From assembly GCA_029207755.1 (NCBI GenBank), contig JARCOQ010000006.1, forward strand, positions 15,226,890 through 15,290,889: a stretch of DNA of 64,000 bases, given 5' to 3'. A model generated the notes under the pieces. It worked only from the letters and a program-made list of their open reading frames with translations. It searched no databases and was not told the origin of the DNA. Origin of the DNA: Chamaea fasciata. Taxonomy: Eukaryota; Chordata; Aves; Passeriformes; Sylviidae. Within the stretch, counting starts at the first letter, position 1. Each line of letters starts with the position of its first letter. A program made the translations under genes and the position numbers. Positions 44,410 to 57,279 of the stretch are shown one piece after another.

Positions 44410-47400
44410 GAAATATTTTGTCTCTGAGAAACAAAGAACCTGGGCAACAATGGATCAGAGTCTAGTATTTACTCTTTTACGGGGATAGAAGCCTCTTAAC
44501 AGGAAATGAATGCTTTATCCACAACAAGGAAACAAAAATTCTGCTCCATTAGGCATATTTTCTTTTTTCAATTTTGTTTAAATCCTATTTATTTCTTGAA
44601 CAAACAAATCAGGGCATAATATATTAAAGAAAATTTCTTTTTGCTCTCACTATAAAATGAACTTCGTGTGTTTACTTCTTAGTTTCTGTTGACTATAATT
44701 CAATGCAGCATAAGACAAGTAGCATCTCTGTTTTTGGAAATATTTCCTTGTCTTTAAGCATTGGAATGTGTGAGGTTTCTCTCCATCTCAGGGTAGCCAA
44801 AAAGCCAGACTAGAGAAATGTGCAATTTACACCTTTGTTATCTCAAAATATTTCTTTATTTTCTGCAACATTTTCATTAAAATTTCAACATAGAATACAG
44901 TAATATGAGTAGGGTTTATAGATAATAGCAGACCAAAAGAATAGCTGAGGGGTATAAGCAAGTAGGAGAAAAACATATTTTCAGTGACTGTTTGAAAGAA
45001 GATAGTATCTTCTTTCTGGAATGCTGTGCCGGGGAGAAAGGATTGCAGAAGGTAAAGTTCTTGCATCTACAGAAATCAAATACTGAAGAAAGACAAAAAG
45101 AACTGCAAAGATGAGCACAGCAGCTATTTCTGGTCTGACACAGAATCTCTGCACGAAAAAGTTAAGCTGGGCTTTCAAGTCCCATTTATCCAAGGCAGAG
45201 TATCATTCTGCACAGATAACTAGGGCTAGATCTAACAAACCCAGCAATCAAATTAATTAACACCGGTGGATCACTGAACTAAAAAAGCTCTGCTTTTCCC
45301 AGGGCATAAATAAGTATCTTCACATGCTGTGCCATGCAGATATAGGGACATTTAAAGCTAGCTCGAGTATCAGTACATAGTGTTGCCTGACGTGAAGCAA
45401 AGTAAACATAACCCAGTGACTTAAAATCCCCATTTTGAACCATATCTGTTTTTCCCTACAAATGAAAGAAACTCAGAGCTGACAGTTGAGGAGAAACATT
45501 GAAAACAGCAAAGGGAAGAAAACTGCTTTTCTCAGTATAGAGAGGAGTGCTGTAAAACATGGTAATATGAATGAAAGACCTAAATATATTTTGTGCTCTT
45601 CATAAAGATTCAGGTTTGGGCCATGAAAGTAAATAAGCAACTTTGTTTTCTAAAACAAAAATAAAAGGTGAGTTCACAAGGCTTACAATCCATTGGACAA
45701 AACTGTGTATGAAAAGTTAAAAGGGGAGGCAAACAAAAGTAATTTTATTTAAAAAATCTTCTACCACTTACACAAACACTGATTTACAGGCCTGCTCTGA
45801 ACATTTGCATTGGCTGTGGAGTTGGACGGTTCAGGTAAGAGCAGAGGGCAGAGAGAGCCAGCTGGGAAACAGGCTATGATATGAAACTCACGGAAAGGAA
45901 AAGTTTAAAGCAATCACAGGAAAAAAGCCCCCAAAGGAATTTGGGAACTGCACTCAGGATTAGTTCCCAGCAGCCTCCCACAACATTCTCGAGGGGCTTT
46001 GAAGAAGGAACTTGGGGCAAAACAGTATGCTTCTTCATGTCTCTGATGGCTTAACACAAGTTCTGGATAGCCCCTGAGAAGGAGGAGGGAAATGGACTGG
46101 GAATTGCCATAACCCAGAGAAAAATGGGGTCATGGACAGCAAAAAAGTTTTTGTCCTTTCCACACACGCACACATACAAAGGATTTTTTTAGAATTTGTT
46201 TGTTCTGAAACAGAATATTTTAGTTCTCAGAAGAGGGAAACCATTGCCCAAAGGAAAAAAAAAAAAAAAAGGTGGTGGCCACAACCAATGTCAGAGATGT
46301 AAGCGAAGCTCTCACAGGCTGAAGCAAGTCAAAGGCAGGCAATTTTGACCTGAATCCTAGAGCAAAGGCAAGAGGTCGGCATCTTTCATCACTTTCAACT
46401 TTATAAACAACTTCTCAAAGGATGCCTTTCTCTCTTTTCCTGGGCCTTATCTTGGTTCCCTCCATTACTGCCTCTGCCTGCTAGAGTAAGAACGAACAAT
46501 TTGTCTTTTCTCTTTCCTCTCTGCCAGTTCCAATGTGTTTAATGCCCTTTCCATCCTAAAGAGCATACACACTAGGAAAGGAGGCAGGTGTCTTGCTGGA
46601 GACAACACAGATGAAAAAAGGTCACTTTTGTTTCCCTGCTTTCAAAACTCCATGTTTGGTGCTGCAACCACATGCCATACTCACCTAACAGGAGCCACAG
46701 CTTGGAATAGAGGCACTGGGTGCTGTTATGGTATTTGGGAGATGCCAAGAGCATCCATAAAAGAATAGCAGAGCATGAGCATGGCTTGGGCAAGCAAAAC
46801 AGAGAGCTGTAAGGGGAGCAAACTTCTCTGTTCTGAACTCCTGGACATGGTTTTGGACACAAAGTTCCCAGCTAGGAAGAGAAAGCTACTCTTAATATGC
46901 AACCTCCACTCTGCAGCCACCACAAGCAATGCCGAAGGTGTCCCCAAGCAGGGACTTGGACAGCCCAGAGGCCTAAAGAATGCTCTCAAAGCCTTCTCAG
47001 AAAGCAGTGGAAGTCTTGAACTGGAACAGCCACAATCATACTTTTCAGAGTTTCACTGAGTTGGAATACTGCTCATGTCAAAAAGCATCACTAATGTTGC
47101 AGTTCAGTATTACATAAATATTAACTAATAAAGGAAAAGAAATATGAATTAACAGCAAAGAGCCTTAAAAGTGGAACTTCAGTTCCAGATGCTGAGAATA
47201 AACCAAAAGCAACAACAGTTGGTGCAGAGGTCAGAAATTAAAACCAGAGGAAAAATTCTGAGTACTAGTCACTTTTAAAAGCATGACTACAGTAACTTTC
47301 ATTCATTCTTTCCAGCAACAGTGCTAAGAACCATAGTATTACCCCATGACAGACTGCCCCAGTTACAGACAATACAACCATTATCAAGCATTTGTGACAA

Positions 47401-48237
47401 CAGAAGTATTTTACACGTTGACAAATCCTTTCATATGCAGCACTGTTTTCCAGAATCACAACTCCCTCTGATCTAACTGGACATTAATTGCTTTTTTACT
47501 GATGTATCTGTGCCTTCTGGACTGATAACACAACTAGCAAATCTGATATCTGACAAGTTGACTCAACCTAATCAGGACAGATCAGCTGTTACCAATGTTG
47601 CTATAGGCTGTAATTTGAGGACCTTTAGAGAGTTATCACTTGCTTTGAAAGGCAAGAAGCTGTAATTCTGTCAACACTAATCCCACAAACGTGCATTCAA
47701 AGTGGTTGTTATTTTTTCTCCAGAAGAAGGTAACACTTGTCAAATAAATACCTGAGATAATTGATAATAGGAATTAGAAGTATGTGAGTGATATGCTGAC
47801 AATCAGTCACTCTCATGAAAAAGAAGAACCTTGCAAGATGCAGAACATTAAGTAGAGAGCACAATCTGTCACCATGAAGCAGGGGTCACTCTGAATGGAG
47901 TCAAACAATTGGCAATGCAGTTTTTCAATGTTTACTTCTCTCTCTATTGCTTGGTGCTAAAGCTGAGTGAATCATTCACTTCAAACAATTTTTTGATGAA
48001 TTTTATCCCTTTTTGCTACTCAGCGTATGCAGGCAATGGATTCCAATGCCATCAGATTTATTCACTGCTTCACTTATATTCAAGCTTTCATTTAGTGCTT
48101 GATTGAGAGTATTCTAGACTTCCACTGCTGCTCAGACAGCATCCAAGGCTGGTCCTTAATGTGTGCAAGCAGCATAGATCCACACAGTTGATGAAATAAT
48201 AATAATAATCTACATCATCAAGGATACAGATTCTAAT
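44410..48237. other. Unique non-coding stretch
   Basis: The GC-richer part at 46540-47060 has overlapping open frames on both strands (up to 96 codons) but no protein signature or clear splice signals. An A16 run lies at 46255-46270. No gene is supported. Confidence 0.5.
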
Positions 48238-48326
48238 TTGGGGGGGTTTTGTTTGGTTTTGTTTTGGTTTGGTTTTGTTTTGTTGTGTCTTGTTTTTTTG
48301 GGGTTGTGTTTTTGGTTTTTTTTTTT
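48238..48326. repeat. T/G-rich low-complexity tract
   Basis: Irregular TTTTGG and TTTTG units with a G7 start and T-run end. It resembles the tract at 1-115 in unit type and strand. A minus frame over it reads as K, T, P, Q and N repeats and is an artefact. Confidence 0.85.
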
Positions 48327-49777
48327 GATCCCTCTTTAATTTTGGAAGCCCTTCCAGCAAAAATACTGATATTTACTACAAAGTTCCCTTCCTTCTTGCC
48401 CACAAGACTCAACACTTGAATTTCTGCAGAAGACAAATTACCAAAGAGCACAAGTACAGTCATGTTCAATTAATTAAAAAAAAATTCCAAAGATAATACT
48501 TTATTATTTGCTTCATTCCACTAGAAAATCATTTATTTTCATGTAATTTATTTTCATGTAACAAAACTCAGAGGAATTCCATAAAAAATGGATTCCAAAT
48601 TCATGGAATTCTTTAATGTAACTTAATAGTCACTGAATATACACAAGTGACTTTGTCGTTGCCAGGACTGCATCTGTCTTGCACAGATAAACTGGTTTTA
48701 AAAACTCATACTTAACATTAGAACAAAAAATATACATTTCTTACTGTATCGCTTTGGTCCATCTTCCAAACAAAATGAAAGTGTTAAGGTTGCATCATCT
48801 TCAAAAAATTCAGTTGCAAAGGCATCCCACCAGAGGTTGTCACTATCCTAGGAAGCAACAGATCATTCACTTAACAGGAGGCAAAATGAAAATATGCTCA
48901 TCTGTTGTTAAAGAAATTCAACAGGATCACACCTAGTTTGGCTTCTTCACCTATGGTTTTGGGGTGCAGATGTCTATATGATATTTCAAACTAATTTTCC
49001 TAGATAAAGTTCTAGTTCTAATTTAGGAAAACATCTGAAGTGTTTAATTTACTGTATAAGAAACTGTCTTTCATTTTATTTAACATACTAAATATGTAAA
49101 AACTTTATTTTCCATAACTTTTTTTTTCCCAAATGTTAGATATGGTTTTATAAATCAGTTGTAAATAAAGTAATTATGAGTTTTCTCTCCTTTTCTGAGC
49201 TGTGTGTCTCAAATGCTTGGTCCTAGAAATGAAAAATCCCTCAGTACTTAATTCTATAATGCTACACAACTTCATCATCAGCACAAGACAACAAGAAAGT
49301 TATTTTAAAACTAAATACAATGGCCATTCTATTCCAATGCATTTAATATAAATACAATCCTACTTCAGGGTGATTAAATGCCAGCTAGTTACTTAAATAT
49401 AATTGTTGTGAGAAATCTTTACTTTTAAGTGTGATACAAGAAGTGAAAAAATATGTTAAGATGCCTTGTGCATACTTAGACTTACAGTAATATACATGGC
49501 TGGAACATGGCAATTATTAAAATAGTGAACAATGTAAAACAGGTACCAACACAGCACTACTGGTAGTTTCTTGACTCTAAAAATTGAATCAGGCATTGAC
49601 CTGGATGATCAACAACTGGCACCCAAACCTCAATGTCTAGCACCTGAGCAAGCGGTCCAGCTTGCTGGGGTTTTCACAGAAGTTGGGCAACACAAAACCC
49701 ACCAAATGTTTCATTCAAAAGCTATGGACATATTTATTAGCTGGATTAGAAATTTTTGGTTCAGTCTCTTCTGCCCC
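48327..49777. other. AT-rich stretch with a possible poly(A) site
   Basis: At 48531-48560 the 15-mer ATTTATTTTCATGTA is tandemly doubled without mismatch. At about 49165 TTGTAAATAAAGTAATTATG is followed by T-rich and GTGTGTC sequence, the look of a 3' UTR end, but no coding exon can be tied to it. Confidence 0.4.
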
Positions 49778-49865
49778 TTTGAGGCCCCAAGACTTAAATC
49801 ACTTGTAGCACACAAGGTCAGTAACAAAGCTGGAAATACACTTCTGAAGATGCCTTGGCTGCACC
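49778..49865 (-). repeat. MIR-like ancient SINE relic
   Basis: On the plus strand, TTTGAGGCCCCAAGACTTAA, ATCACTTGTAGCACACAAGG, TCAGTAACAAAGCTGGAAAT and ACACTTCTGAAGATGCC follow the reverse complement of MIR (TGAGGC.CAGAGAGGTTAAGT.ACTTGCCCAAGGTCACACAGC.AGTAAGTGGCAGAGCTGGGATTCGAACCCAGG...). The 122-codon plus frame over this area (49571-49939) has no other support and is probably chance. Confidence 0.55.
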
Positions 49866-52049
49866 CCTCAGAGCCACTCTATCCCACTCACAGCACCTTC
49901 CTTTCCAGTCTGCAAAGCCAGGTTCACTCAGCACAGTGAGGCCTGAGCTCTTAACGCCTGAGCAATATAGATCTAAGCCAGAAAACATTTGTCTGTTTCA
50001 CAGGAAAAAAATCCTGACATAAAATTCCAATTTAAAAGAAAATATGCATCTATCATATTCATTATGTACACATGCAGAGCAATCTGGGGATTTTAGTTCT
50101 GCTGCTGTATTTCCTGATGATGTTACTTTTGGATTTCACTCCAAAATGTTAAGCAAGGTATACTTCCTGCCTCTCAATTTCACTTTGATTTTTTTGTCAA
50201 GCATCCAATAGAGAAAGGGTAAGGACAGGTTTTAACAATCTGGTTCCTACCAGAGACCCTAGAGAGACTTCTTGTCTGAGTCAGAGCCTGTAATACACTT
50301 ACCCTGCCAAGGCTCATCCCACCTGGCAGTGACAGGACTATACAGCCCTGCCGTTCAGTCACACAAAGAGGTATCAAAGCTGTCCCCACATCTCAGAAAT
50401 CTGCTGTCACAGAGAGTTGTTCTTTCCTGGTGCAAACCCAATGAGTGTTCCCATGTGCAAACACTGCTACCTTGAGTAGCGAGGCAGCCCCAACAGTAAG
50501 CATGAAATACACAGTGGTAAGCATGAAACACATATACAGGTGCTCAACACACCTCTGCACAGGGCCCTGCACTCAGCACAGCCTGGAGAGTTGCATTACA
50601 AGCCCATACAAAAGTGTGTTGTCCATCAAGCAACTATGAGCTCCCACTCTCTGCCATTTGACTAAAGAGAGGCTGCAGTACCGTTTAACCTTTTGGACAT
50701 ATTTGTCAAAGGGAAGGAAGAGTGAAGAGAAGAATTTCAGCAATGCTACACAGCACATTTGCAGCTCTTGTTTATGCAGTAGTTGAGTATCGCTGGAGCT
50801 ACTTATGCAGCATCCAATGACATGGGAACAAAAAGGAGAGCATCACATAGCCAGGATGTAACTGCACATGGGAAAGATAGAGAAGAGCAGGGTGAATGCA
50901 GGGTCTCACCTCAAAACCACACATATCTTCACTCACACTGCTCCCAAGAAGTCTTGAAAGCAAGGAAAATGTGGAAATGGAATTACAGTGGATTCCCTCC
51001 CCAGTTAGATGAAATATCCAGACTCTCTCACAGTTTGAATACAGTTCAAGGTCTTTATCTTAAGCTGTTGCATATTTTAGGTGAGGAAGAAGGAAAAATA
51101 TAAAATGCAACACCCCACCCCCAGAAAGAAACCCCAAACTTAGAAAAGAGTATATAAATCCTGTCAACATTAGAAATACTCTGCTGATTAATTTTCTGCC
51201 CCACCCTTGTCACAGATGGGCCCACATATCAAAACCAAATGTGAACAAAACCAAATGAGGTATCCCCAGTCAAACCAAAATAGGATCCAGTTATTAAAAA
51301 AAAAAAATCTTTTTTTTTTTTTTTCTTTTTTTTTTTTTTCTTTTTTTTTTTTTTCCCGAAAAGGGGACTGTGAAGGGAAGGCTGCCCTCCGGCATCTTTA
51401 ACTTATGCTTTGACAGGTTACGGGGGATTTTGCCAGAGTAATTATTTTTCTATTCAACAATAATGAGAAATTACCATGGCAACCTCCCTTTCACGTAGTG
51501 CACTCACATGCTCAAACATTGAAATAATGGCCCAAACATAACAACAAAAAAAAAATTCTCTAAAAATATTTTGTATTAAAATAAACTTAAGGAACAGGTC
51601 ACAGGAGAGAAGAGGGCAGAGACAACCAGCAAGTTGGGTCAGAAGTGAAGATGCCATGCTTCTGTGGCCAGGTACCCAAGCTGCAAAACGACTTCTTCCA
51701 CAACTGTCATTGTTCCCTCTGATCCCCTCCACCCCTGGTATTATTTGTAATTTGAAGCATGGCTCAACTCTGAATGGGGTCTCCAAGTAAATGGAATAGT
51801 ATCATTTCAATATTTTTTCCTGACTGATTTCCTTGGCATAGGTAATCAAATTTTAAGTGCAATGATGTTCTTTTTCCCCCTCCATCTAAAAGTCCTGTAT
51901 GTTCACTGTATGGATTCACAAGCTGGGTTCTTCTTTACACTTTACACACTTACATGTTTAACAGTCTACAAGCTAAATGAGGCTTCTCCACTTGCCTGTG
52001 ATAAATCTTGCAACTGGAATATGAGGCCAACTGAGACCATGGCATTTTC
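49866..52049. other. Unique non-coding stretch
   Basis: Several short open frames up to 110 codons without recognised products. It contains the A/T homopolymer block at 51296-51354, listed separately. A short GC-rich stretch, GGCTGCCCTCCGGCATC, follows that block. Confidence 0.5.
51296..51354. repeat. A12 tract followed by interrupted T45 tract
   Basis: A12 (51296-51307), TC, then T runs of 15, 14 and 14 separated by single C bases at 51325 and 51340, so the C interruptions are 15 bases apart. The A and T arms could fold into a snap-back hairpin. A 3-unit (T14C) expansion is the simplest reading. Confidence 0.88.
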
Positions 52050-52470
52050 TCCAAATTCCTTTATTTTTATTTAATGACTTGGAAGGCAAAATGGACTGAT
52101 GTAAAAAGTCAGTATATGAAATCACACTTGAAAGGATGCAGATACCTTGCAGAATAGAAGTGGAATTCAAAATTATTTTGATAGAGTGGAGAAATTATCT
52201 GAAATGAAGATGAAATTCAATAAAGTGAAGTGACAGAAGTACAAAAACAAAATGCGAAATAACTGGCTAAGCAGTACTGTAGAAAATGGTCCAGATCTTA
52301 AAGCAAACATGTCAGCAATCAATTAGTCTTGGAAATAAGGGAAATGTCTTAGATACAATACCCTTCATCTCCAGCAAACACATCTCTGAAAAGACTTCAA
52401 CTGGAATAGTCTGTCCACTACTGGAGTACTGTGGCCAAGTCTGGGCCTCCCACTATTAAAGGAACTAGCT
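52050..52470 (+). mobile_element. Old, heavily decayed CR1-like LINE relic
   Basis: The order of blocks follows CR1 ORF2. TTTATTTTTATTTAATGACT with TGGAAGG resembles the F.IFINDLE region with a one-base shift. TAGAGTGGAGAAATTATCTG resembles the region of RL.KW. ATGAAATTCAATAAAGTGAA resembles MKFNKGK. CATGTCAGCAATCAATTAG resembles MSQQC. CTACTGGAGTACTGTGGCC with AAGTCTGGGCC resembles LEYCVQFWAP. Stops and gaps interrupt every frame. It is similar in age to the relic at 42.2 kb. Confidence 0.65.
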
Positions 52471-52474
52471 GACA

Positions 52475-55400
52475 ACCACAGGAATCAATGAGTTTAAAGA
52501 CATGCAAACAAACTAACCAACACCAAAAGACTCAAAGGAAGAAAGGTAGAAGCATGTAGCTGTGTTTTGTATAAGACAGAAGAAGCTCACACGGAACATG
52601 ATGACAGTCCTCATATGAAAAGATTGCTCTAAAGAGGAATGAACACTTGCCCTTGGTGGCTAACACCGATAGAATAAGTAATAATTGGTTCAGTTTGCTG
52701 CCATTGCAGGTTAAGTGGTTTAATGCCCTGTTACAAATTTCTGGGCTAGTGTTTTGCAGAGGGGAAAGGGCTGCAGAGCACGACTGCTGTGCTCCCAAGA
52801 GGAGTGGATAAAGAGATCCTGCTGCCCATGAACCTCTGGCAGAGCTGCGCCTGTACAGCAGCTCCACAGCTCATGCCCAGTGCGAAGCTGAATTTGATTT
52901 TTCCTTCACATTGCTTTTGGCTGCACATGTGTAACAGGTGTAAATAGTATATTCAAACAGAGTTATGGAAACAAGTAAATATGATTCTGAATACGCACAG
53001 AAAACACATGTGTTCTGAAGTCAGAATTTTTTTAATAATCACTTTTTAGGGAAAACCTGAATTTTAAACATCAATGGTAACATTGGACAAGGCAAAAATA
53101 AAAAGAGAGCGTGCGCTTGGGAGCTTACATTTTTCTTCTGGCATCTGCAACCCTTCCCTACTGACACTTACTATTTTCAGAATTCTATATATCCACATTC
53201 CTGTTGGCAACATATATGTGTCTCATATTCTTTTAAGTTAATGTTGCACAAGGAACTGCTGTCTCCCTAAGGAAAGAATGGCATTCCTTTCCTCCTCCTG
53301 TGCCCAGCAAATTAAACTACACTTGTGCCTTCAAAATGCAGTTCAAGATAAGATTTTGCCATTAAATACACCTGGAAAAACTCCACAGCCATTACAAATG
53401 ACAAAACTCACGAGTATCAAACAAAAATCTGACATTGAAGTTTATACTCAAAACACTCAGACAAACCATGAAAAAAAAAAAGTCCAAATACTAGAAACCG
53501 ATAATTTTCCCATCGATTTTAAATTAGACCAATCTTGTGTCTACCCAGCATATTTAAGATTCTGATACAAATTGCACATGAAAAACCAATTGATAGGGAT
53601 CTATATATCTTAATTTTGTATACTTTGAAATTTGAGTACTCATCTGTAGATCTGGCCGTGCAAAGCACAACGGTTTTATAATCTGGCATAGGGTTTTTGT
53701 TATTTGTATACATTCAGTATGGACTACGGATACTGAGTCCTAGATTGGTTTTCCTGGAAACAGTATGAACAGAGTGAAAGAGTGGAATGCTCATATGTAT
53801 GTAGGTGGGAAACCCATATACGGCTGTCTGTTATACAAGAAGATGCCCACCTTTCTTATTTTCCCAGTATCCTTGCTAGGAATGTGTGGCACCCTATAGT
53901 TAGTAAAAGTACCTGAAAAAGAGGACCAATCTGGTTACTCAGGGCTGGTTTTTAATAACCTTTTCCACTGCTTTTCCATTTTTTATTCTATCTCATTTAT
54001 TTTATTTCAAACATAAAGCATATTTTACACAGAATTAAATATACGTTTAAGCTTACAGCTAGTGGTACCTTACAGAATCTCCATCTCCCTTTCCCTGCCA
54101 GGAATGCCTGAGTCTATTCCTTCCATTTGTTATTTCACACATATTCACAGTTTTAATGGTGTTGCTTTCTTTTATTTCACTTACTTGTGTGGCTAGATTC
54201 CATCTCTCAAACAATGTGTAGTAAAACTGGCTGAAAGATTTTAAGACTTGGCTTTGGTCATAAGTAGTTTTCTGTTCCATTATACACTTGCAACTTCTTG
54301 CCAAAACTCTGCTCAATGCCCAAAACATATCAGTCTCTTCAGCTCACTTAATAATTGATTAAACTATTGTTTACATTCCATGTAGGAACTTATCTTCAAT
54401 TGTACAGTAAAGAAACAACACCAAGTTTCTGTTTTATTGAAAAGCTGGAATATAGTCATGCAACAGATCCCCCCAGCAATACCTCCTCAGAGAGACTGAC
54501 TGAGGTGCAAAATGGGGGCAACATCTCTTTTGCTCATGTAAATCTGGAGTAGGTTTAAAAATCCAAAAGAATTCCAGGGAAAGGCCCATAATAGGGAGTT
54601 ACTCTGACATATTCACTGGAAATGCCTAATATATCAAGGATCCTATTTTTATTGCCTATAAATCAGTACACTATCAGGCAACAGAAAATCAAACATTAAT
54701 TATTTGATTTCAGATGCCAATGGGAGAAACAAACAAACAAAAAAAGTAAGAAAAAGAGAGAGGTTTTGCAAAATGCACAAATTGATTTATGCCATTTTCT
54801 TCTTGTACTCTGAACCCAGGCATATGAGGATCAGCATCACTTTAGCAAAAACACTGTGCTATAATGACACTGGCCATACAACTCAGCTTTGCAGATACAC
54901 TGCTTTGAGATAATGTCACTTATATGTCATAAATAGCAAGTCCACACTGGGTAATTTTACCAGGGGTTCAGATTAACTCAAACATGCTGACACTGAAATA
55001 ATGACAACAAATATTTTTCTTGTGTTCAGAAGGATGGTTGACCCTTTCCACTAATGTATGCCCAAATTAGATACCTTTTGTTAAGAGTATTTGGGGGAAA
55101 TACTCACTAGGATGGCAAATAGCAAGACCAGTCTACACACAGCTATAAAAGAACAGTTATTTCACCACATCTAAGCCACCTAATTTTTCCATCTACACAG
55201 ATGCTGCATGTGTGACAATTTGGATATCTTTTTGAAATTGTAGTGCTTAAAATTACAGAGATTTTTAACTTAAGTTGTCGAGAAAGGATAAGACAGAGAC
55301 ATACCTAGTTCAGTCTAATAACAGAATCAGAGAAGAATGCCAGGTCTAAAACCTGTTATTTGTCAGTCTTTAAATTTTACTGGAGCTTGTGGACAAAAGA

Positions 55401-56980
55401 GAAATGAATTCTTAAATATCTACTCTGTGCATATTTGACTATTCATCTGCAGCAGACAGGAGATTGCAGTTTAATACTCATCTGTAAGCAGTACAGAGCA
55501 GAAGGAGTTAACTTATGAAATGTGTCATTTCACTGGCTTCTTTAATTTGAATTCATTATTTCCATTCCTGAAACTTGTGCACAAGAATGGATAGGAGAAA
55601 GAAAGGGGGGGGAAGTGCTGTGAAGCTGGGCTTCAGACACACTCCAGTGCCAATTCCTTACTGCCAATGTGCCATCATCCTTGAGATTTCACAGCAATAT
55701 CATCATTGACCAGCAGAAGATGCTCTTTTGTCCTTTTAAAATATATAGGATAAGATTGCACTTGGTCTCTAAGGATAAGACCTATATTCTGGTTGTGAGA
55801 GCAAAAAGACTGGGCATTAACAATCAAATTGTGCAGTTTTTAACAGAAATATACATTTCCACCCACAGAAGAGTATCTGTTAATACTTGCTACATATACA
55901 GTGCATACTGAATCCATATTCAAATTTGTTTTAAATTTGAGCCCTTTTTTCAATAGGCATGAAAATATCTCTAGCTGGCTGGAAACAGTAATAGATTTTC
56001 TTAGCAGTATTCTCAATCCATGATCATTGCAGAAAATAACAGACCTGAGTTTTGTGTTTATCAAAAATGAACCACAGTTACATTTCTTTATTCTGCCAGA
56101 GAATACTCCACAGCCTCTGCCTTTGAGAATAGTTTATAGAGATGGAATATTAAGTGTGTCTATTATATACTGTACTACCGTCAGCCATACAAATGCTCTT
56201 ATTTTATTCTGACATTTTGACCTGGTTTCTTTTTTACCTTGTTTACTTCCATCTCTATGAGTAAATGGAAGCTGCTATGCCATCTATCCGAATGAAAAGG
56301 CAATAACTAGTATTGCCATGAGTGAATATAGAGCATCAAATATTATGTGTCACTAGGGCACAGACAAAAAACTCATATTCCCAGCAATATTAGTAAATTA
56401 GTCTCTCTAGGTCTATATATCCAACTGCATCAACTCCCAAGGCTCTAAAATTTAGTGAACACAAATCCCTTTATCATTTATTACAGTGAAAATAAAATTA
56501 TTACTGACAGGATCTAAATACTACATTGGAACATGATGAGGACAGTCCTTGACACCTCCATTCCACACTAGACTCTCCCCACCTCTTCGATTACTGAAGT
56601 CTTACAAAAGCACCATGTGAATTGGAGACAAGTACAAAGCTGGGACCTCCAGAGGTCCCTGATTCTGAACAACTGCAATCTCAACTATGATCTAACAGAC
56701 TGTACTTTGAGAGGTCATAAATGGCTCTTCAGCTGAGTTAAAGAACTTACTCTGCTATGTATTGTTCCTTATTCTTGTGTAAATCTGGTGATCCAGGTAG
56801 GAAAGGGAAACACACGTAAGACAAACCATGCTTCCAGTTACATTCTGGACTCTTGCAGAAGTATCAAATAGTGACAGGGCTAGGTAATGCAGCTACAAAG
56901 AGTTGATTTTATCATAAGAAAAGATTATATGGATTGAAAAGACATATAGGTGAGGAGATATATATCTCTATATACACAAA
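52475..56980. other. Unique non-coding stretch
   Basis: Open frames of up to 111 codons (52532-52867, minus) without known motifs. No repeat or RNA gene recognised. Confidence 0.5.
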
Positions 56981-56982
56981 GA

Positions 56983-57276
56983 AAGCCTGAGAGGGATTAT
57001 TTACAAGGGCATGTAGTGATAGGACAAGGGGAAATGGCTCTAAACTGACACACAGCACGTTTGATTAGCTATTAGGAAAAAACTCTTTACTGTGAGGGTA
57101 ATGAGGCACTGGCACAGGTTGCCCAGAGAAGCTGAGAATGCCCCACCCCTGGCAGTGTTCAAGGCCAGGTTGGCTGGAGCTCTGAGCAATCTGGTCTAGA
57201 AAAAGGTGCCCCTGCCTGTGGCAGGGGATTTGGAAGCAGATGATCTTTAAGGTCCCCTCCAACCCAGACCATTATA
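56983..57276 (+). mobile_element. CR1 LINE, 3' fragment
   Basis: A 5'-truncated CR1 3' UTR of about 290 bp. Diagnostic blocks are GAGAGGGATTATTTACAAGG, GCATGTAGTGATAGGACAAG, TTACTGTGAGGGTAATGAGG, CACTGGCACAGGTTGCCCAG, GGCAGTGTTCAAGGCCAGG and GATGATCTTTAAGGTCCCCT. The terminal octamer repeats are decayed to CATTATACTC. It is closer to the CR1 consensus than the other copies in the window. The minus frame over it (57065-57262) is an artefact. Confidence 0.9.
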
Positions 57277-57279
57277 CTC

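Noticed and set aside
46540..47060. Overlapping frames on both strands in a GC-richer patch, possible exon
   Set aside because: No family resemblance and no convincing acceptor/donor pair; open frames on both strands reflect composition.
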